Positions 1 to 9,364 of a stretch of 57,386 bases of DNA are shown here, piece after piece. Under the pieces are notes generated by a model. The model searched no databases. It was not told the DNA's origin and was given only the letters and a program-made list of their open reading frames with translations. How positions within the stretch are numbered: position 1 is the stretch's first letter; each line of letters opens with the position of its first letter. Both the position numbers and the translations under genes were made by a program. Source of the DNA: Prochlorococcus sp. AG-402-O21 (GTDB lineage Bacteria; Cyanobacteriota; Cyanobacteriia; PCC-6307; Cyanobiaceae); NCBI GenBank assembly GCA_003216375.1, contig QCIZ01000011.1, positions 1 to 57,386 of the forward strand, in the 5' to 3' direction.

Positions 1-1
1 G

Positions 2-1096
2 AATTATGGTCAATGTGTTCCACTTGACGGTGGAGTCGTTATGGTTATGTCTGGTCTTCGGAAAATTAGAAATTTCGATTCAAAATCAGGTGAAGTCACA
101 GTTGAATCTGGTTGTTTGCTTAGAGATATTAATGATGAGTTGATTAAGCATGGTCGTCAGGTGCGGTCGCTTCCTAGTACATGGAGAAGCGCTTCCATTG
201 GTGGCTTTATCGCTGGCGGTTCAGGTGGGATAGGATCCGTTCGCTGGGGCTTCCTTAGGGATCCTGGGCATTTGCAGGCATTAGAAGTAATAACGACTGA
301 GGATTCACCAAGAAAACTTGAATTGAATGCAAATAATTCTGAAGCTTTAAATCATGCTTATGGAACTAACGGAATTATTACTGCATTGACATTAACAACT
401 GCTCCATGTGTTGAATGGCAACAAATAGTAGTCGATTGTTTTGATTTGGATCAAGCGGTTGACTTGCTATGCAAATTTAGTTGTGCAGCACTTGAGCTTT
501 ATTTGGGAACTTTGTTAGAGAAAGAAATTGTTACTTGTCTTCCCTCTGGGTCTGGCAAACCTTCTAACAAGCATAGAATTTTACTTTTGGTCTCTCCTGA
601 TGGTGTTAGTACCATTGAGCGACTTGCGAAATCGGCTGGAGCAGATTTTGATGACTTAGGTCCAGAAAATCTTAAGGCAGGGACAGGCCTTCGAGAGCTT
701 TCTTGGAACCATACGACTTTACATATGCGTGGTATTGATCCTGATTGGACATATTTGCAAATGCTTCTTCCTCAGCCTGAGTTGGGAATGATGAAGAAAT
801 TGAAATCTGAATGGGGATCAAATCTTTTATGGCATTTGGAATGTGTTCGTCAAAATGGAGTTCAAAGATTAGCTTCACTTCCTCTTGTTAAGTGGCAAGG
901 TGAAGAAGCTATGAATAAATTAATCACTCAATGCAAAGACCTTGGTGCAGTGATTTTCAATCCGCATACAATCACTGTTGAAGATGGAGGCCTAGGTGTA
1001 ATTGATTCTGATCAAGTGCAAGCCAAGAGTAAATTTGATCCAAAAGGGATTCTTAATCCAGGTAAACTCAAAGGGTGGAATCTAAAAGTCAATTGA
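2..1096 (+). CDS. FAD-binding oxidoreductase, 5' end missing
   Basis: This is the C-terminal part of a FAD-linked oxidase (FAD_binding_4 / GlcD-GlcE-like family). The frame is open from base 2, and the residues before the first internal ATG at position 41 (QCVPLDGGVVM) fit the flavin-binding segment, so the real start lies left of the window. Further support comes from a glycine-rich stretch (FIAGGSGGIGS), the YGTNGIITALTL segment and a C-terminal FDPKGILNPGKL, which is typical of glycolate/lactate-type dehydrogenases. Such enzymes oxidise 2-hydroxy acids with FAD. The substrate here cannot be read from sequence; a role in glycolate metabolism is only a guess. It converges on folC, with 25 bases between the two stops. 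Confidence 0.8.
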   Translation, partial: NYGQCVPLDGGVVMVMSGLRKIRNFDSKSGEVTVESGCLLRDINDELIKHGRQVRSLPSTWRSASIGGFIAGGSGGIGSVRWGFLRDPGHLQALEVITTEDSPRKLELNANNSEALNHAYGTNGIITALTLTTAPCVEWQQIVVDCFDLDQAVDLLCKFSCAALELYLGTLLEKEIVTCLPSGSGKPSNKHRILLLVSPDGVSTIERLAKSAGADFDDLGPENLKAGTGLRELSWNHTTLHMRGIDPDWTYLQMLLPQPELGMMKKLKSEWGSNLLWHLECVRQNGVQRLASLPLVKWQGEEAMNKLITQCKDLGAVIFNPHTITVEDGGLGVIDSDQVQAKSKFDPKGILNPGKLKGWNLKVN

Positions 1097-1121
1097 TTTA
1101 ATTGCTATATTTTTAAACAAT

Positions 1122-2360
1122 TTAATTTATCAATATTTTCCTTTGAAAAAGGTCACCTATTAAATATAGCGATCCTGAAATGATAGGTGGTGGAGATGGC
1201 CATTTATGTTGTTTTTTAAGTGTTGACAAAACTTCTTCAACAGTACAGGCTTCTTTGATTTGGTCTTTATATTCAGGGCGAAAACTTAAAATTTGATCTT
1301 TTGACCAGCTTTGTTGGCCTGGAACAGGAACTATCCAAGCTAAATCTTTCTCTCTAATGAGCTTATGCAAAATGCCTATAATGTCTTTTCTTTTTTGAAT
1401 CCCTAGTATCCAAATAATTCCACATTCTTGATCAGTCCATGCGTCTCTTTCAATTGATAATTGCTTAGCCGCATGAGGATTGTGTGCTCCATCAACAACG
1501 ATGGGCATCCCTTCCCATTTTGTTGTTTGAAGTCTTCCAGGCCATTTGGCAAGAGACAAGCCTTCTCGAAGTTGTCCTTCAGAAATATTCCATCCAATCT
1601 TTTTTAAGGATTCAATAACCCCTTTAGCTACAGCTGCATTTTCTTTCTGTATCGCTCCTGATAGACCGAGTTCCCAATCTGAGGGAATTGGATCTACCCA
1701 ATGAATGACTGCTTGCTTCCTCTTGGCAGTCTCTTCGAAAACTCTTTTTACAATATTGTGTTGATTAGCTGTAATTACAGTACTCTTTGTAGTTATTACG
1801 GCTGCTTTCTCAATAGCTACTTTTTCCAGGCTATTACCTAAGTATTCACAATGATCAAGCCCAACTGCTCCAAATGCAATAATAGGTCTATATTGATGCG
1901 CCGTTGTTGCATCAAGTCTGCCTCCAAGCCCTACTTCAAGGATAAGAAGTTCAACTTCCCTTAAAGTAAAATACTTAAGTGCTATTGCAATAACACATTC
2001 AAAAGGAGTCAAGCTATATTTTTTTGCAATTGGAGAAAGAGAAAGGCTTAATGATTGAAATTCTTCTTTTGATATTGGAGTCCTGTTGATACATATTCTC
2101 TCGACCCAATCAACTAAATGAGGAGAAGTGGTAACTCCAGTTTTGATATTTACTAAGCTAAGGACACTATTAATAAAAGCGCCAATAGAGCCTTTCCCAT
2201 TTGTTCCTGCTATGTGAATAGCAGGTGTTTCTTTGCAGGGATCTCCCATAGCAGTAATAGCTAATGACATACGATCTATGCCCAGATTCATATCTTTATA
2301 TTCTTTGCTCTTGCTTTCAAAAATGAAATTCGAATGTGCTATGAAAGTTTCATCAGACAT
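1122..2360 (-). CDS. folC: Folylpolyglutamate synthase / dihydrofolate synthase
   Basis: FolC adds L-glutamate to folates (and to dihydropteroate) using ATP in the cytoplasm. The 412-residue protein has the Mur-ligase-type P-loop IHIAGTNGKGSIGAF near residue 50, the LEVGLGGRLDAT motif and the VVDGAHNPHA motif of the C-terminal domain. Length and motif order match the family. The ATG start lies inside the end of argD (22-base overlap in another frame), so folC is probably translated from the same message as argD. It is the last gene of the leftward murA - tRNA-Leu - argD - folC series. Confidence 0.93.
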   Translation of the reverse strand: MSDETFIAHSNFIFESKSKEYKDMNLGIDRMSLAITAMGDPCKETPAIHIAGTNGKGSIGAFINSVLSLVNIKTGVTTSPHLVDWVERICINRTPISKEEFQSLSLSLSPIAKKYSLTPFECVIAIALKYFTLREVELLILEVGLGGRLDATTAHQYRPIIAFGAVGLDHCEYLGNSLEKVAIEKAAVITTKSTVITANQHNIVKRVFEETAKRKQAVIHWVDPIPSDWELGLSGAIQKENAAVAKGVIESLKKIGWNISEGQLREGLSLAKWPGRLQTTKWEGMPIVVDGAHNPHAAKQLSIERDAWTDQECGIIWILGIQKRKDIIGILHKLIREKDLAWIVPVPGQQSWSKDQILSFRPEYKDQIKEACTVEEVLSTLKKQHKWPSPPPIISGSLYLIGDLFQRKILIN

Positions 2361-3520
2361 TTGTCTAGTCTCGATAAAAGCTCGTTGATTTCTTTTTTTG
2401 TAATAGTTAAAGGAGGGACTATCCTTAATACTTTTACACCAGCTGATACTAGAAGAAGTTTCTCTTCTAAGGCGGATTTGACAATATCAAGAGATGTTAT
2501 TTTGGTATTGTCTTTTATAACGAGACCTTGAATAAGCCCAATGCCTCGAGTGGAAATAAATATGTCTGAGTATTTATTTGAAAGTTTAATTAATCCTTCT
2601 TTTAATTGAGAACCTCTCTCGATGACTTTCTTTAAGAGGTCTCTTTTTTGTATTTCTTTCCCAACGGTTAGAGCTGCTCTGCAAGCGAAAGGATTTCCTC
2701 CAAAAGTGCTGGCATGATCACCGGGCTGAAAGACATCAGCCAATTGATTAACCAATAGTGCTCCGATGGCATGACCTCCACCAAGCCCTTTGGCTAGTGT
2801 GAAGACATCAGGTTCAATACCTAGTTGTTCATATCCCCAAAGAGTACCTGTCCTTCCCATTCCAGTTTGGACTTCGTCAAATATCAATAAAACATTGCTG
2901 TGGGTACATTTTTTTCTTAAGAGCTCAAAAAATGATTTTTTTCCAATATTTATTCCCCCCTCACCTTGTATTGGTTCAATAAATACAGCTGCAATTTGCG
3001 GACCTGTTTTTTCTAATTCATCAAATAGATTTTCAAAAGATTCACTGTCGTTATAAGAAAAAAACTGAAATCCCTGAACCATTGGCTCGAAACCTTTGTG
3101 GTATTTCGGTTGGCCTGTAGCACTTACAGCTGCGAGTGTTCTTCCGTGAAAGCTTTCCTTTGAGCAAAGAATGACTGGATTGTCGATATTACGTTCAATA
3201 TGCCCATATTTTCTTGCCAATTTAATTGCAGCTTCGTTTGCTTCAGCACCGCTATTGCAAAAAAATACACTCTTGGCAAAACTTTGTGAAGTTAACCATT
3301 GAGCTAGTTCTTCTTGCTCTGGTATCCCGTAAAGGTTAGATACATGTTGAAGTCTTCTTAATTGTTTTGATAAGGATTTGATTAATGCTTTATCACTGTG
3401 GCCTAGTGAACAAGTTGCAATGCCAGCCACAGCATCAAGATATTTCCGGCCTTCTTTGTCCCACACCCATGAGCCTTTACCCCTAATGAGGTCTAAGGGA
3501 AAACGATTGTATGTTTTCAT
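2339..3520 (-). CDS. argD: Acetylornithine aminotransferase
   Basis: This PLP-dependent class III aminotransferase converts N-acetylglutamate semialdehyde to N-acetylornithine in arginine synthesis. Visible marks are FFCNSGAEANEAAIKLARK, ESFHGRTLAAVSATG, LLIFDEVQTGMGRTG and the PLP lysine in TLAKGLGGGHAIGA. I place the start at the ATG at 3520 (MKTYNRFP), giving 393 residues. The same frame stays open upstream only because it runs through the tRNA-Leu gene, so a longer N-terminus would be an artefact. Only 8 bases separate the tRNA 3' end from this ATG, leaving almost no room for a separate ribosome-binding site after tRNA processing. Its end overlaps folC. The succinyl-diaminopimelate role seen in some ArgD enzymes cannot be excluded. 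Confidence 0.93.
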   Translation of the reverse strand: MKTYNRFPLDLIRGKGSWVWDKEGRKYLDAVAGIATCSLGHSDKALIKSLSKQLRRLQHVSNLYGIPEQEELAQWLTSQSFAKSVFFCNSGAEANEAAIKLARKYGHIERNIDNPVILCSKESFHGRTLAAVSATGQPKYHKGFEPMVQGFQFFSYNDSESFENLFDELEKTGPQIAAVFIEPIQGEGGINIGKKSFFELLRKKCTHSNVLLIFDEVQTGMGRTGTLWGYEQLGIEPDVFTLAKGLGGGHAIGALLVNQLADVFQPGDHASTFGGNPFACRAALTVGKEIQKRDLLKKVIERGSQLKEGLIKLSNKYSDIFISTRGIGLIQGLVIKDNTKITSLDIVKSALEEKLLLVSAGVKVLRIVPPLTITKKEINELLSRLDKCLMKLS

Positions 3521-3528
3521 CAATGAAG

Positions 3529-3610
3529 TGGGAGCGGTCGGACTTGAACCGACAAACCCGAAGGTGCCGCATTTTGAGTGCGGTGCGTCTACCAATTCCA
3601 CCACGCTCCC
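3529..3610 (-). tRNA. tRNA-Leu (CAA anticodon)
   Basis: On the minus strand the sequence folds as a tRNA. It has a 7-bp acceptor stem (GGGAGCG with CGCTCCC), the D-loop sequence ending GGTAGACGC, an anticodon stem CCGCA/TGCGG around loop CTCAAAA (anticodon CAA), a short variable arm and a T-arm with GGTTCAAGTCC. The variable arm (CACCTTCGGGTTTG region) is the class II type expected for leucine. The discriminator base is A and no CCA is encoded. The gene sits 39 bases after murA and 8 bases before argD on the same strand. Confidence 0.95.
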
Positions 3611-3649
3611 ATATGTTTATTTTATGTCAAAACTAGCAAAAATATGAAA

Positions 3650-5026
3650 CTAAGCTGCATTTTTTTGAGTATTAATATTGTCTTCACTAATTATTTTGTT
3701 AGAGAAAGAACTTTGAGATGTTGGTTGATTAAATTTTCTAGAAATAATAGAACCTGCATTAGTTAATTTTTCTTCTAACTTTTCATATCCTCTATCTAAG
3801 TGTTCGAGGCCCGTGAAAATACTATTTCCTTTAGCAGAGAGACATGCAAGTATAATGGCAGCAGAAGAACGTAAATCTCCTCCCTCTACATTTGAACCTA
3901 CAAGTTCTTTTACTCCTTTAATATAAGCAGTATTGTTTTCTTGATAAATACAGGCGCCCATTTTATTTAGTTCTAAAACGTGTTGCATTCTCTTCTCAAA
4001 AACTCTTTCTTTGATTTTGCTTGAACCTTTAGCGGTGGCCATTAATGACATAAATGGAGCCTGAAGATCAGTTGGAAAGCCAGGGAATGGACTTGTGGTT
4101 ATGTCAACTCCTGAAATCTCTCTTGGAATGATTTTTAAATGATGCTCCCCATGTTGAGATATTGAACAACCACATTCTTTTAATTTTGAAATAACAGCGC
4201 TCAAATGGTTTGGGATTACTGGACCAATAATGAGAGGCGAGCGTGTTATGGCTGCAGCAATAAGAAAAGTTCCTGCTTCTATCCTGTCGGGTATAACAAA
4301 ATGAGAAGTCCCGCTTAAAGAGTCCACTCCAAGGATTGTAATTCTTTTCGTTCCAGCTCCAAAAACCTTTGCTCCCATTGAATTAAGCATTTTAGCGAGA
4401 TCCTGGATCTCTGGTTCTCTAGCGGGATTCGATATTGTTGTTTTGCCTAAAGCTAAACAAGAGGCCATCAAGATGGTTTCCGTAGCTCCAACGCTGGGAT
4501 ATTTAAGAGTAATATTTGCTCCATGTAATCTTTTGTCTTTGGTTGAAACTTGAGCTTTTACAACATCATTTATAACTTCAACTTCCGCTCCTAAAGCTTT
4601 TAGACCATTGATATGTTCATCAACTGGTCTTGCTCCAATATTGCAACCACCAGGTAAAGGAATTTTTGCTTCTCCAAGTCTTGTAAGTAAGGGACCAACA
4701 CAGAAAAAGCTTGCTCTCAAGCTATGAACTAGTTGATAGGGTAATTCAACATTATTAATGGACTCTGAAGTAATCTCGATAGAATTATTTGTTTTAGTTA
4801 ACTTTGCGCCCAAATTACGGAGAATCTCTGACATGACTTCGATGTCCGTAAGTTGTGGGACATTTTTAATAAGGAGTTTTTCTTTCGTAAGAAGAGACGC
4901 AGCCATTAAAGCTAGCGAAGAATTTTTTGCCCCACTAACTTTTAAGACCCCATTAAGCGGACGCCCTCCTTTCACCTCCAGATGTGGCGGAATAATATTA
5001 TTTTTAATTGTCGCCACACTACTCAT
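3650..5026 (-). CDS. murA: UDP-N-acetylglucosamine 1-carboxyvinyltransferase
   Basis: MurA transfers enolpyruvate from PEP to UDP-GlcNAc, the first committed step of peptidoglycan synthesis. The 458-residue protein carries the N-terminal [19 protein letters not shown] segment and the catalytic loop [14 protein letters not shown], with the PEP-binding cysteine that fosfomycin modifies in the family. It also has the later [14 protein letters not shown] segment. There are about 20 extra residues at each end compared with typical MurA. The serine/glutamine-rich tail after residue 425 has no known role. It is the first gene of the leftward series that continues through tRNA-Leu, argD and folC. Confidence 0.95.
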   Translation of the reverse strand: MSSVATIKNNIIPPHLEVKGGRPLNGVLKVSGAKNSSLALMAASLLTKEKLLIKNVPQLTDIEVMSEILRNLGAKLTKTNNSIEITSESINNVELPYQLVHSLRASFFCVGPLLTRLGEAKIPLPGGCNIGARPVDEHINGLKALGAEVEVINDVVKAQVSTKDKRLHGANITLKYPSVGATETILMASCLALGKTTISNPAREPEIQDLAKMLNSMGAKVFGAGTKRITILGVDSLSGTSHFVIPDRIEAGTFLIAAAITRSPLIIGPVIPNHLSAVISKLKECGCSISQHGEHHLKIIPREISGVDITTSPFPGFPTDLQAPFMSLMATAKGSSKIKERVFEKRMQHVLELNKMGACIYQENNTAYIKGVKELVGSNVEGGDLRSSAAIILACLSAKGNSIFTGLEHLDRGYEKLEEKLTNAGSIISRKFNQPTSQSSFSNKIISEDNINTQKNAA

Positions 5027-5268
5027 ATTGGAGCGATCTGCTTACCCCGCCATAATGCCAAGTGGATTTCAAATAGTCCAGTCAACCTTATTGAAAATTG
5101 ATGGGTTCAAATTAAACATTGATAATGTTGAAAGTCTGAATACAATTTTTAATATAGTTTTTATTGAATTTAATAAGAAAATTCAATATTGATTTCAATG
5201 CAAGAAACTTTTTTGCTTTTAAAAATTAAATAATTTGAGGTTGGAAAATTAATAAGTCATATTCGCCA

Positions 5269-6105
5269 TTGATTACAAGTAAAAGGAACCCTTTGGTTAG
5301 GAAATTGAGGGGTCTTTTGAAAAAGACTGGACGTGAAGAGCATTCTTCTCTTTTGCTTGAGGGGTCTCATTTGTTAGAAGAGGCTTTGAAAACAAGTTTT
5401 TTGCCATTAGAAGTTATTGCAACTCCTGAATGGTGTGATGAGCATGAGGAAGTTTTAAAAAAAATAGCTTCAAGATCTTTATTAACACTAGTAACTAAGA
5501 ATGTTTTAGAAGCATCTTTGTCAACAGTGACTCCTGATGGTGTCGCAGCTATATTCCCAATGCCAGGGTTGCCAGTACCTGGGAAAGCCCCAAAACACAT
5601 TTTGGCTTTAGATAGGATTCAAGATCCTGGCAATTTGGGAAATTTATTCCGATCAGCCCTTGCTGCTGAATATGAAGTTATTTGGTTGGCTTCAGGAGCA
5701 GATCCTCTAAATCAAAAGGTTTTAAGATCCTCAGCTGGCTCAGTTCTTCATTTACCTTTTGAAAGGATTGGAGATTCATCTTCTTCAAGTATTGAAATGC
5801 TTGTTTCAAAACTCAATATTGCAATTGATGATAATTATCAAGTAGTAGGAACAATTTCGCCTAATAAGATTACTGATAAGAAAGTGAAACCTTATTGGGA
5901 ATTAGACTGGGATCTCCCTACTGTATTGGTTCTTGGTAATGAAGGCTCAGGTGTTCATTCTTCAATTGAGGCCTGTTGTTCAGACTTTGTAACCTTGCCT
6001 CATAGCTCATTAGTTGATTCACTAAATGTGGCATCTGCTGCAGTTCCTCTCTTGTTGGAGCGACAAAGAGTAAAAATGGTTAAGGGTATCAAAAAAAAAT
6101 CGTGA
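5269..6105 (+). CDS. SpoU/TrmH-family RNA 2'-O-methyltransferase
   Basis: This is an S-adenosylmethionine-dependent 2'-O-ribose methyltransferase of the SPOUT class acting on rRNA or tRNA. The N-terminal substrate-binding part starts ITSKRNPLVRKLRGL. The knotted catalytic domain shows LDRIQDPGNLGNLFRSA (motif 1), VLVLGNEGSGV (motif 2) and HSSLVDSLNVASAAVPLL (motif 3). The likely start is TTG at 5269; no ATG or GTG is available upstream in frame. Its stop overlaps the GTG of the next gene (GTGA), so the two are probably translationally coupled. The modified nucleotide cannot be told from the sequence. Confidence 0.87.
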   Translation: MITSKRNPLVRKLRGLLKKTGREEHSSLLLEGSHLLEEALKTSFLPLEVIATPEWCDEHEEVLKKIASRSLLTLVTKNVLEASLSTVTPDGVAAIFPMPGLPVPGKAPKHILALDRIQDPGNLGNLFRSALAAEYEVIWLASGADPLNQKVLRSSAGSVLHLPFERIGDSSSSSIEMLVSKLNIAIDDNYQVVGTISPNKITDKKVKPYWELDWDLPTVLVLGNEGSGVHSSIEACCSDFVTLPHSSLVDSLNVASAAVPLLLERQRVKMVKGIKKKS

Positions 6106-7544
6106 GTGAAATTTCTTTTGACTTTGACTTAATTGTTGTCGGAGCTGGATATGGAGGGTTTGATGCTGCTAAACATGCAGCAGAGGCTGGCTTGAAAGTG
6201 GCGATTGTCGAATCAAGAGATATGGGTGGAACCTGTGTCAATAGAGGCTGTGTCCCCTCTAAAGCATTACTTGCAGCCAGTGGCAAAGTTCGTGAGCTTG
6301 CAAATGTTCCTCATCTTGCTGAATTTGGCATACATTCTGCTCCGGTTAGATTTGAACGTAAAAAAATTGCTGAACATGCAAAAAACTTAGTTGAGACAAT
6401 TCGAAAAAATCTAACTAAAACATTAGAAAGATCGGGAGTTGAGATACTTAGAGGAGAAGGACGTTTAGAGGGCAATCAAAAGGTCGGCTTAAGAGAAACA
6501 AATGGAGTTGATAGAATCTTTTCCGCCAGAGATATTATCTTGGCTACAGGCTCAGACCCTTTTGTACCCCCTGGAATTGAAATTGATGGACGAACTGTTT
6601 TCACAAGTGATGAGGCTATTAATTTAGAGTGGTTGCCAAGATGGATTGCAATAATTGGTAGTGGCTATATAGGTTTGGAATTCGCTGATATTTATACAGC
6701 TTTAGGGTGTGAGGTGACCATGATTGAAGCTCTTGATAAAGTAATGCCTACTTTTGATCCTGATATCACCAAAATTGCTTCAAGAAACCTAATTGATAAA
6801 AGAGATATTGAAACTCGAGCTGGAGTGTTCGCTACTAAAGTTAAGCCAGGTTGCCCCGTCGAGGTCGAGCTTACAGATGCAAAGAGTCGAGAAGTAATTG
6901 AGGAGTTACAAGTTGACGCTGTTCTGGTCGCAACAGGCCGAGTTCCGTCGACTAAAAATCTAAATCTACAATCCGTTGGTGTTGAAACAACGAGAGGTTT
7001 TATTCCAATTGATGATCAGATGAGAGTCTTGGTAAATGAAAAACCAATTTCTAATCTATGGGCAGTTGGAGATGTTACTGGTAAGTTGATGTTGGCCCAT
7101 ACCGCTGCAGCGCAAGGGAGTATTGCTGTAGATAACATTTTAGGAAAAGCAATAGAAATTGACTACAGAAGTATCCCCGCAGCGACTTTTACTCACCCTG
7201 AGATAAGTTCCGTTGGACTTTCGGAAGAAGAAGCAAAAGATCTAGCGAAAAATGAAGGCTTTGAACTTGGAATTGTTAGGAGTTATTTTAAAGCGAACTC
7301 TAAGGCCTTGGCTGAACTAGAAAGTGATGGAATTATGAAGTTGATTTTTAATAAAGAGACGGGAGAGGTCCTTGGGGCTCATATTTATGGATTACATGCG
7401 GCTGATCTTATACAAGAGGTTTCTAATGCCATTTCTAGAAGACAACGAGTCAATGACTTAGCAAAAGAAGTTCATACGCATCCAACATTAAGCGAAGTTG
7501 TTGAGGTCGCCTATAAACAGGCATCTTTACAAATAAAGAAGTAG
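6102..7544 (+). CDS. lpd: Dihydrolipoamide dehydrogenase (E3)
   Basis: E3 reoxidises dihydrolipoyl groups of 2-oxoacid dehydrogenases (and of the glycine cleavage system) with NAD+. The protein shows the FAD site VVGAGYGGFDAAKHAAEAG, the redox disulfide GGTCVNRGCVPSKALL, the NAD site IIGSGYIGLEFAD and the C-terminal dimer motif EVHTHPTLSEVVE with the catalytic His-Glu pair. Its 480 residues are normal for the family. The GTG start overlaps the stop of the methyltransferase by four bases. pdhA, encoding another part of the pyruvate dehydrogenase complex, lies about 8 kb away in this window, so the complex is not encoded as one operon. Confidence 0.94.
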   Translation: MSEISFDFDLIVVGAGYGGFDAAKHAAEAGLKVAIVESRDMGGTCVNRGCVPSKALLAASGKVRELANVPHLAEFGIHSAPVRFERKKIAEHAKNLVETIRKNLTKTLERSGVEILRGEGRLEGNQKVGLRETNGVDRIFSARDIILATGSDPFVPPGIEIDGRTVFTSDEAINLEWLPRWIAIIGSGYIGLEFADIYTALGCEVTMIEALDKVMPTFDPDITKIASRNLIDKRDIETRAGVFATKVKPGCPVEVELTDAKSREVIEELQVDAVLVATGRVPSTKNLNLQSVGVETTRGFIPIDDQMRVLVNEKPISNLWAVGDVTGKLMLAHTAAAQGSIAVDNILGKAIEIDYRSIPAATFTHPEISSVGLSEEEAKDLAKNEGFELGIVRSYFKANSKALAELESDGIMKLIFNKETGEVLGAHIYGLHAADLIQEVSNAISRRQRVNDLAKEVHTHPTLSEVVEVAYKQASLQIKK

Positions 7545-7586
7545 TAAATCAAATTTTATTTTTATAGATCATTAATTATTTAAACT

Positions 7587-8474
7587 ATGGAAATCCGAAG
7601 AAGACCTCCTAATCCAAGTATAAAAGTAGCTAATTTAGAGTATGCAATTCCTCACCCAGATTCAAAACCTAAAAATATTTTGGAGGAAATTGTTTGGGAA
7701 AAACATCTAGAAGTTGAGATTGCAAGAAAAAAAGTTTCGCTTGAAGATTTAAAGAAAAAGATCAAGGATTTACCTAAAACAAAAAAATTTATAGATGCAT
7801 TAAGAAATAGTAATTCGAAACCAGCACTAATTTCAGAAATAAAAAAAGCTAGTCCAAGTAGAGGGATAATTAGAGAGGAGTTTGACGCGAAAATAATAGC
7901 TAAAATGTATCAAGATGGAGGTGCTAACTGTATATCAGTCTTAACAGATACAAAATTTTTTCAAGGTGGTTTTGATGTCTTAGTTGAAGTTAGAAAGGAA
8001 ATCACAATCCCAATCCTCTGTAAGGATTTTATTCTTTATCCCTATCAGCTATACCAAGCAAGAGCTGCTGGCGCTGATGCTGCACTTTTGATAGCTGCAA
8101 TCCTGACTGATTCTGATTTAAAATACTTATCTAAGGTCGCTGAACATTTGGGACTGACAATATTAGTAGAGGTTCATGACTCAGAAGAACTTGAAAGAGT
8201 ACTAAATATTAACTTATTTAATTTAATTGGAATTAATAATAGAAATTTAAAGAGTTTTAAAACTGATCTTGAAGTTACGAAGAAGTTGGCTGAGAATTAT
8301 GCTAACCAAATCAAGGGAAATTCTATTACTTTGGTAAGCGAGTCAGGTTTATTTACTCGTGAGGATTTGGATTTAGTAAAGAGTTATGGGGCTGATGCTG
8401 TTTTGGTTGGTGAATCTCTTATGTCACAGGAAGATATATTAGGTGCAGTTAAAAAGTTAATTGGTAAGTTGTAA
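7587..8474 (+). CDS. trpC: Indole-3-glycerol-phosphate synthase
   Basis: TrpC closes the indole ring in tryptophan synthesis, converting carboxyphenylaminodeoxyribulose phosphate to indole-3-glycerol phosphate. The 295-residue protein has [17 protein letters not shown] with the catalytic lysine, [47 protein letters not shown] and LVSESG, the usual TIM-barrel landmarks. The first ~30 residues ([14 protein letters not shown]) form an extension common in cyanobacterial TrpC. It follows lpd by 42 bases and converges on sodX. It is monofunctional; no TrpF domain is present. Confidence 0.94.
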   Translation: MEIRRRPPNPSIKVANLEYAIPHPDSKPKNILEEIVWEKHLEVEIARKKVSLEDLKKKIKDLPKTKKFIDALRNSNSKPALISEIKKASPSRGIIREEFDAKIIAKMYQDGGANCISVLTDTKFFQGGFDVLVEVRKEITIPILCKDFILYPYQLYQARAAGADAALLIAAILTDSDLKYLSKVAEHLGLTILVEVHDSEELERVLNINLFNLIGINNRNLKSFKTDLEVTKKLAENYANQIKGNSITLVSESGLFTREDLDLVKSYGADAVLVGESLMSQEDILGAVKKLIGKL

Positions 8475-8506
8475 ATAAGTAAAAAATCTATACCAATCTC
8501 TTAAAT

Positions 8507-8884
8507 CTAATTAGAGAAAATTTTGTCTACTTTTCCAATGATTAAATCTAATTCAATCAAACCAAACTCTCTACTGTCAGTGCTTGAAAAGGAGTTGTCT
8601 CCCCTTAGATCAAATTTATTCTGATAAATCCTATGAATCCTTTTAATTATTAACTTATTTTTTGTTTTTGGATGAGAGGCTACGACGATATCACCAATCT
8701 CTAAGTCAATATTTTTTGGGTTTAACTTTTTATATGTTACTAAATCTCCCTCTTTAAGAGTTCTTTCCATAGAAGTACCGACAACACGTAGATGTTGTCG
8801 GTAACCGAATATTAAAGTAAATAAAGTAAATAAGTCTGGCTTGTTGAAAAGACTTTTATCAGCTTGCTGTAACCCAGCTATCAC
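8507..8884 (-). CDS. sodX: Nickel-SOD maturation protease (S26 type)
   Basis: This is a small signal-peptidase-like serine protease believed to remove the N-terminal propeptide of NiSOD so that the nickel hook can form. The 125-residue protein shows the catalytic serine in VVGTSMERTLKEGD and the general-base lysine in LIIKRIHRI, with the GDIVVASHP strand between them, as in S24/S26 peptidases. It starts with GTG at 8884 inside the last codons of sodN (26-base overlap), a strong sign that the two proteins work together. Unlike ordinary LepB, it has only a weak N-terminal hydrophobic stretch. The functional assignment rests on this pairing and on known sodN-sodX neighbours. Confidence 0.87.
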   Translation of the reverse strand: MIAGLQQADKSLFNKPDLFTLFTLIFGYRQHLRVVGTSMERTLKEGDLVTYKKLNPKNIDLEIGDIVVASHPKTKNKLIIKRIHRIYQNKFDLRGDNSFSSTDSREFGLIELDLIIGKVDKIFSN

Positions 8885-9329
8885 TTCTACCTTTTGAAGA
8901 CCAAAACATCGAGTGAATCTTTTGCACAGCTGCTAATAATTCTTCTGCCTTGGTTTGATCAATATTTACCTTGCATGCACTACAAAGCTTTGCTGCTTTC
9001 CAAAAAGTGTCATGAAGATCTGGATATGTAGCTAAGTGTTCAGGCTTAAAGTAATCAGTCCAGAGGATTAGAAGTTCTTTTTTGGCCTTTTGTGATTCTT
9101 CTTCTTTAATCGCAACGAATCTAGAAAAAGTGTTGTTATAAGCTGAAATGGAAGCTTGATCGTTGCCAGCTGGAGCTAGAGCAATAAGTTTTTTTGTCAT
9201 AGACAAAACTGCCTCTGCGGCAACTCTTGCAGAAGCAGGGTCGTATACACCGCAAGGTCCGTCACAGTGAGCGTGAACAGATTTTGCTGGAAGCTTGTTA
9301 AAGATTGATGTAAGTGTTTCGCTCAACAT
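8859..9329 (-). CDS. sodN: Nickel superoxide dismutase
   Basis: NiSOD dismutates superoxide to oxygen and peroxide with nickel instead of iron or manganese, which suits iron-poor oceans. The nickel hook HCDGPCGVYDPASAR is present: after removal of the propeptide ending VHA, the new N-terminal His and the two cysteines bind nickel. I choose ATG 9329 (MLSETLTSIF), which gives a 20-residue propeptide; an in-frame ATG at 9350 would add seven residues. The rest is the four-helix NiSOD core with KLCSACKVN near the C-terminus. It overlaps sodX and has an inverted repeat just upstream. Confidence 0.95.
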   Translation of the reverse strand: MLSETLTSIFNKLPAKSVHAHCDGPCGVYDPASARVAAEAVLSMTKKLIALAPAGNDQASISAYNNTFSRFVAIKEEESQKAKKELLILWTDYFKPEHLATYPDLHDTFWKAAKLCSACKVNIDQTKAEELLAAVQKIHSMFWSSKGRSDSWVTAS

Positions 9330-9364
9330 CTGAAAATAATTTGTGAACATTTTTTTTTACATTA

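Noticed and set aside
3521-3604. Upstream extension of argD (28 residues starting MVELVDAPHSKCG)
   Set aside because: It is the translation of the tRNA-Leu gene; the protein family begins at ATG 3520.
3378-3766. Plus-strand frames across the tRNA-Leu and argD/murA ends
   Set aside because: They are antisense to argD, the tRNA and murA; the part reading GAVGLEPTNPKVPHFECG is the well-known false translation of a tRNA complement.
4758-5192. Plus-strand open frame of 144 codons opposite murA
   Set aside because: It lies mostly antisense to a clear murA gene and its translation matches no protein pattern.
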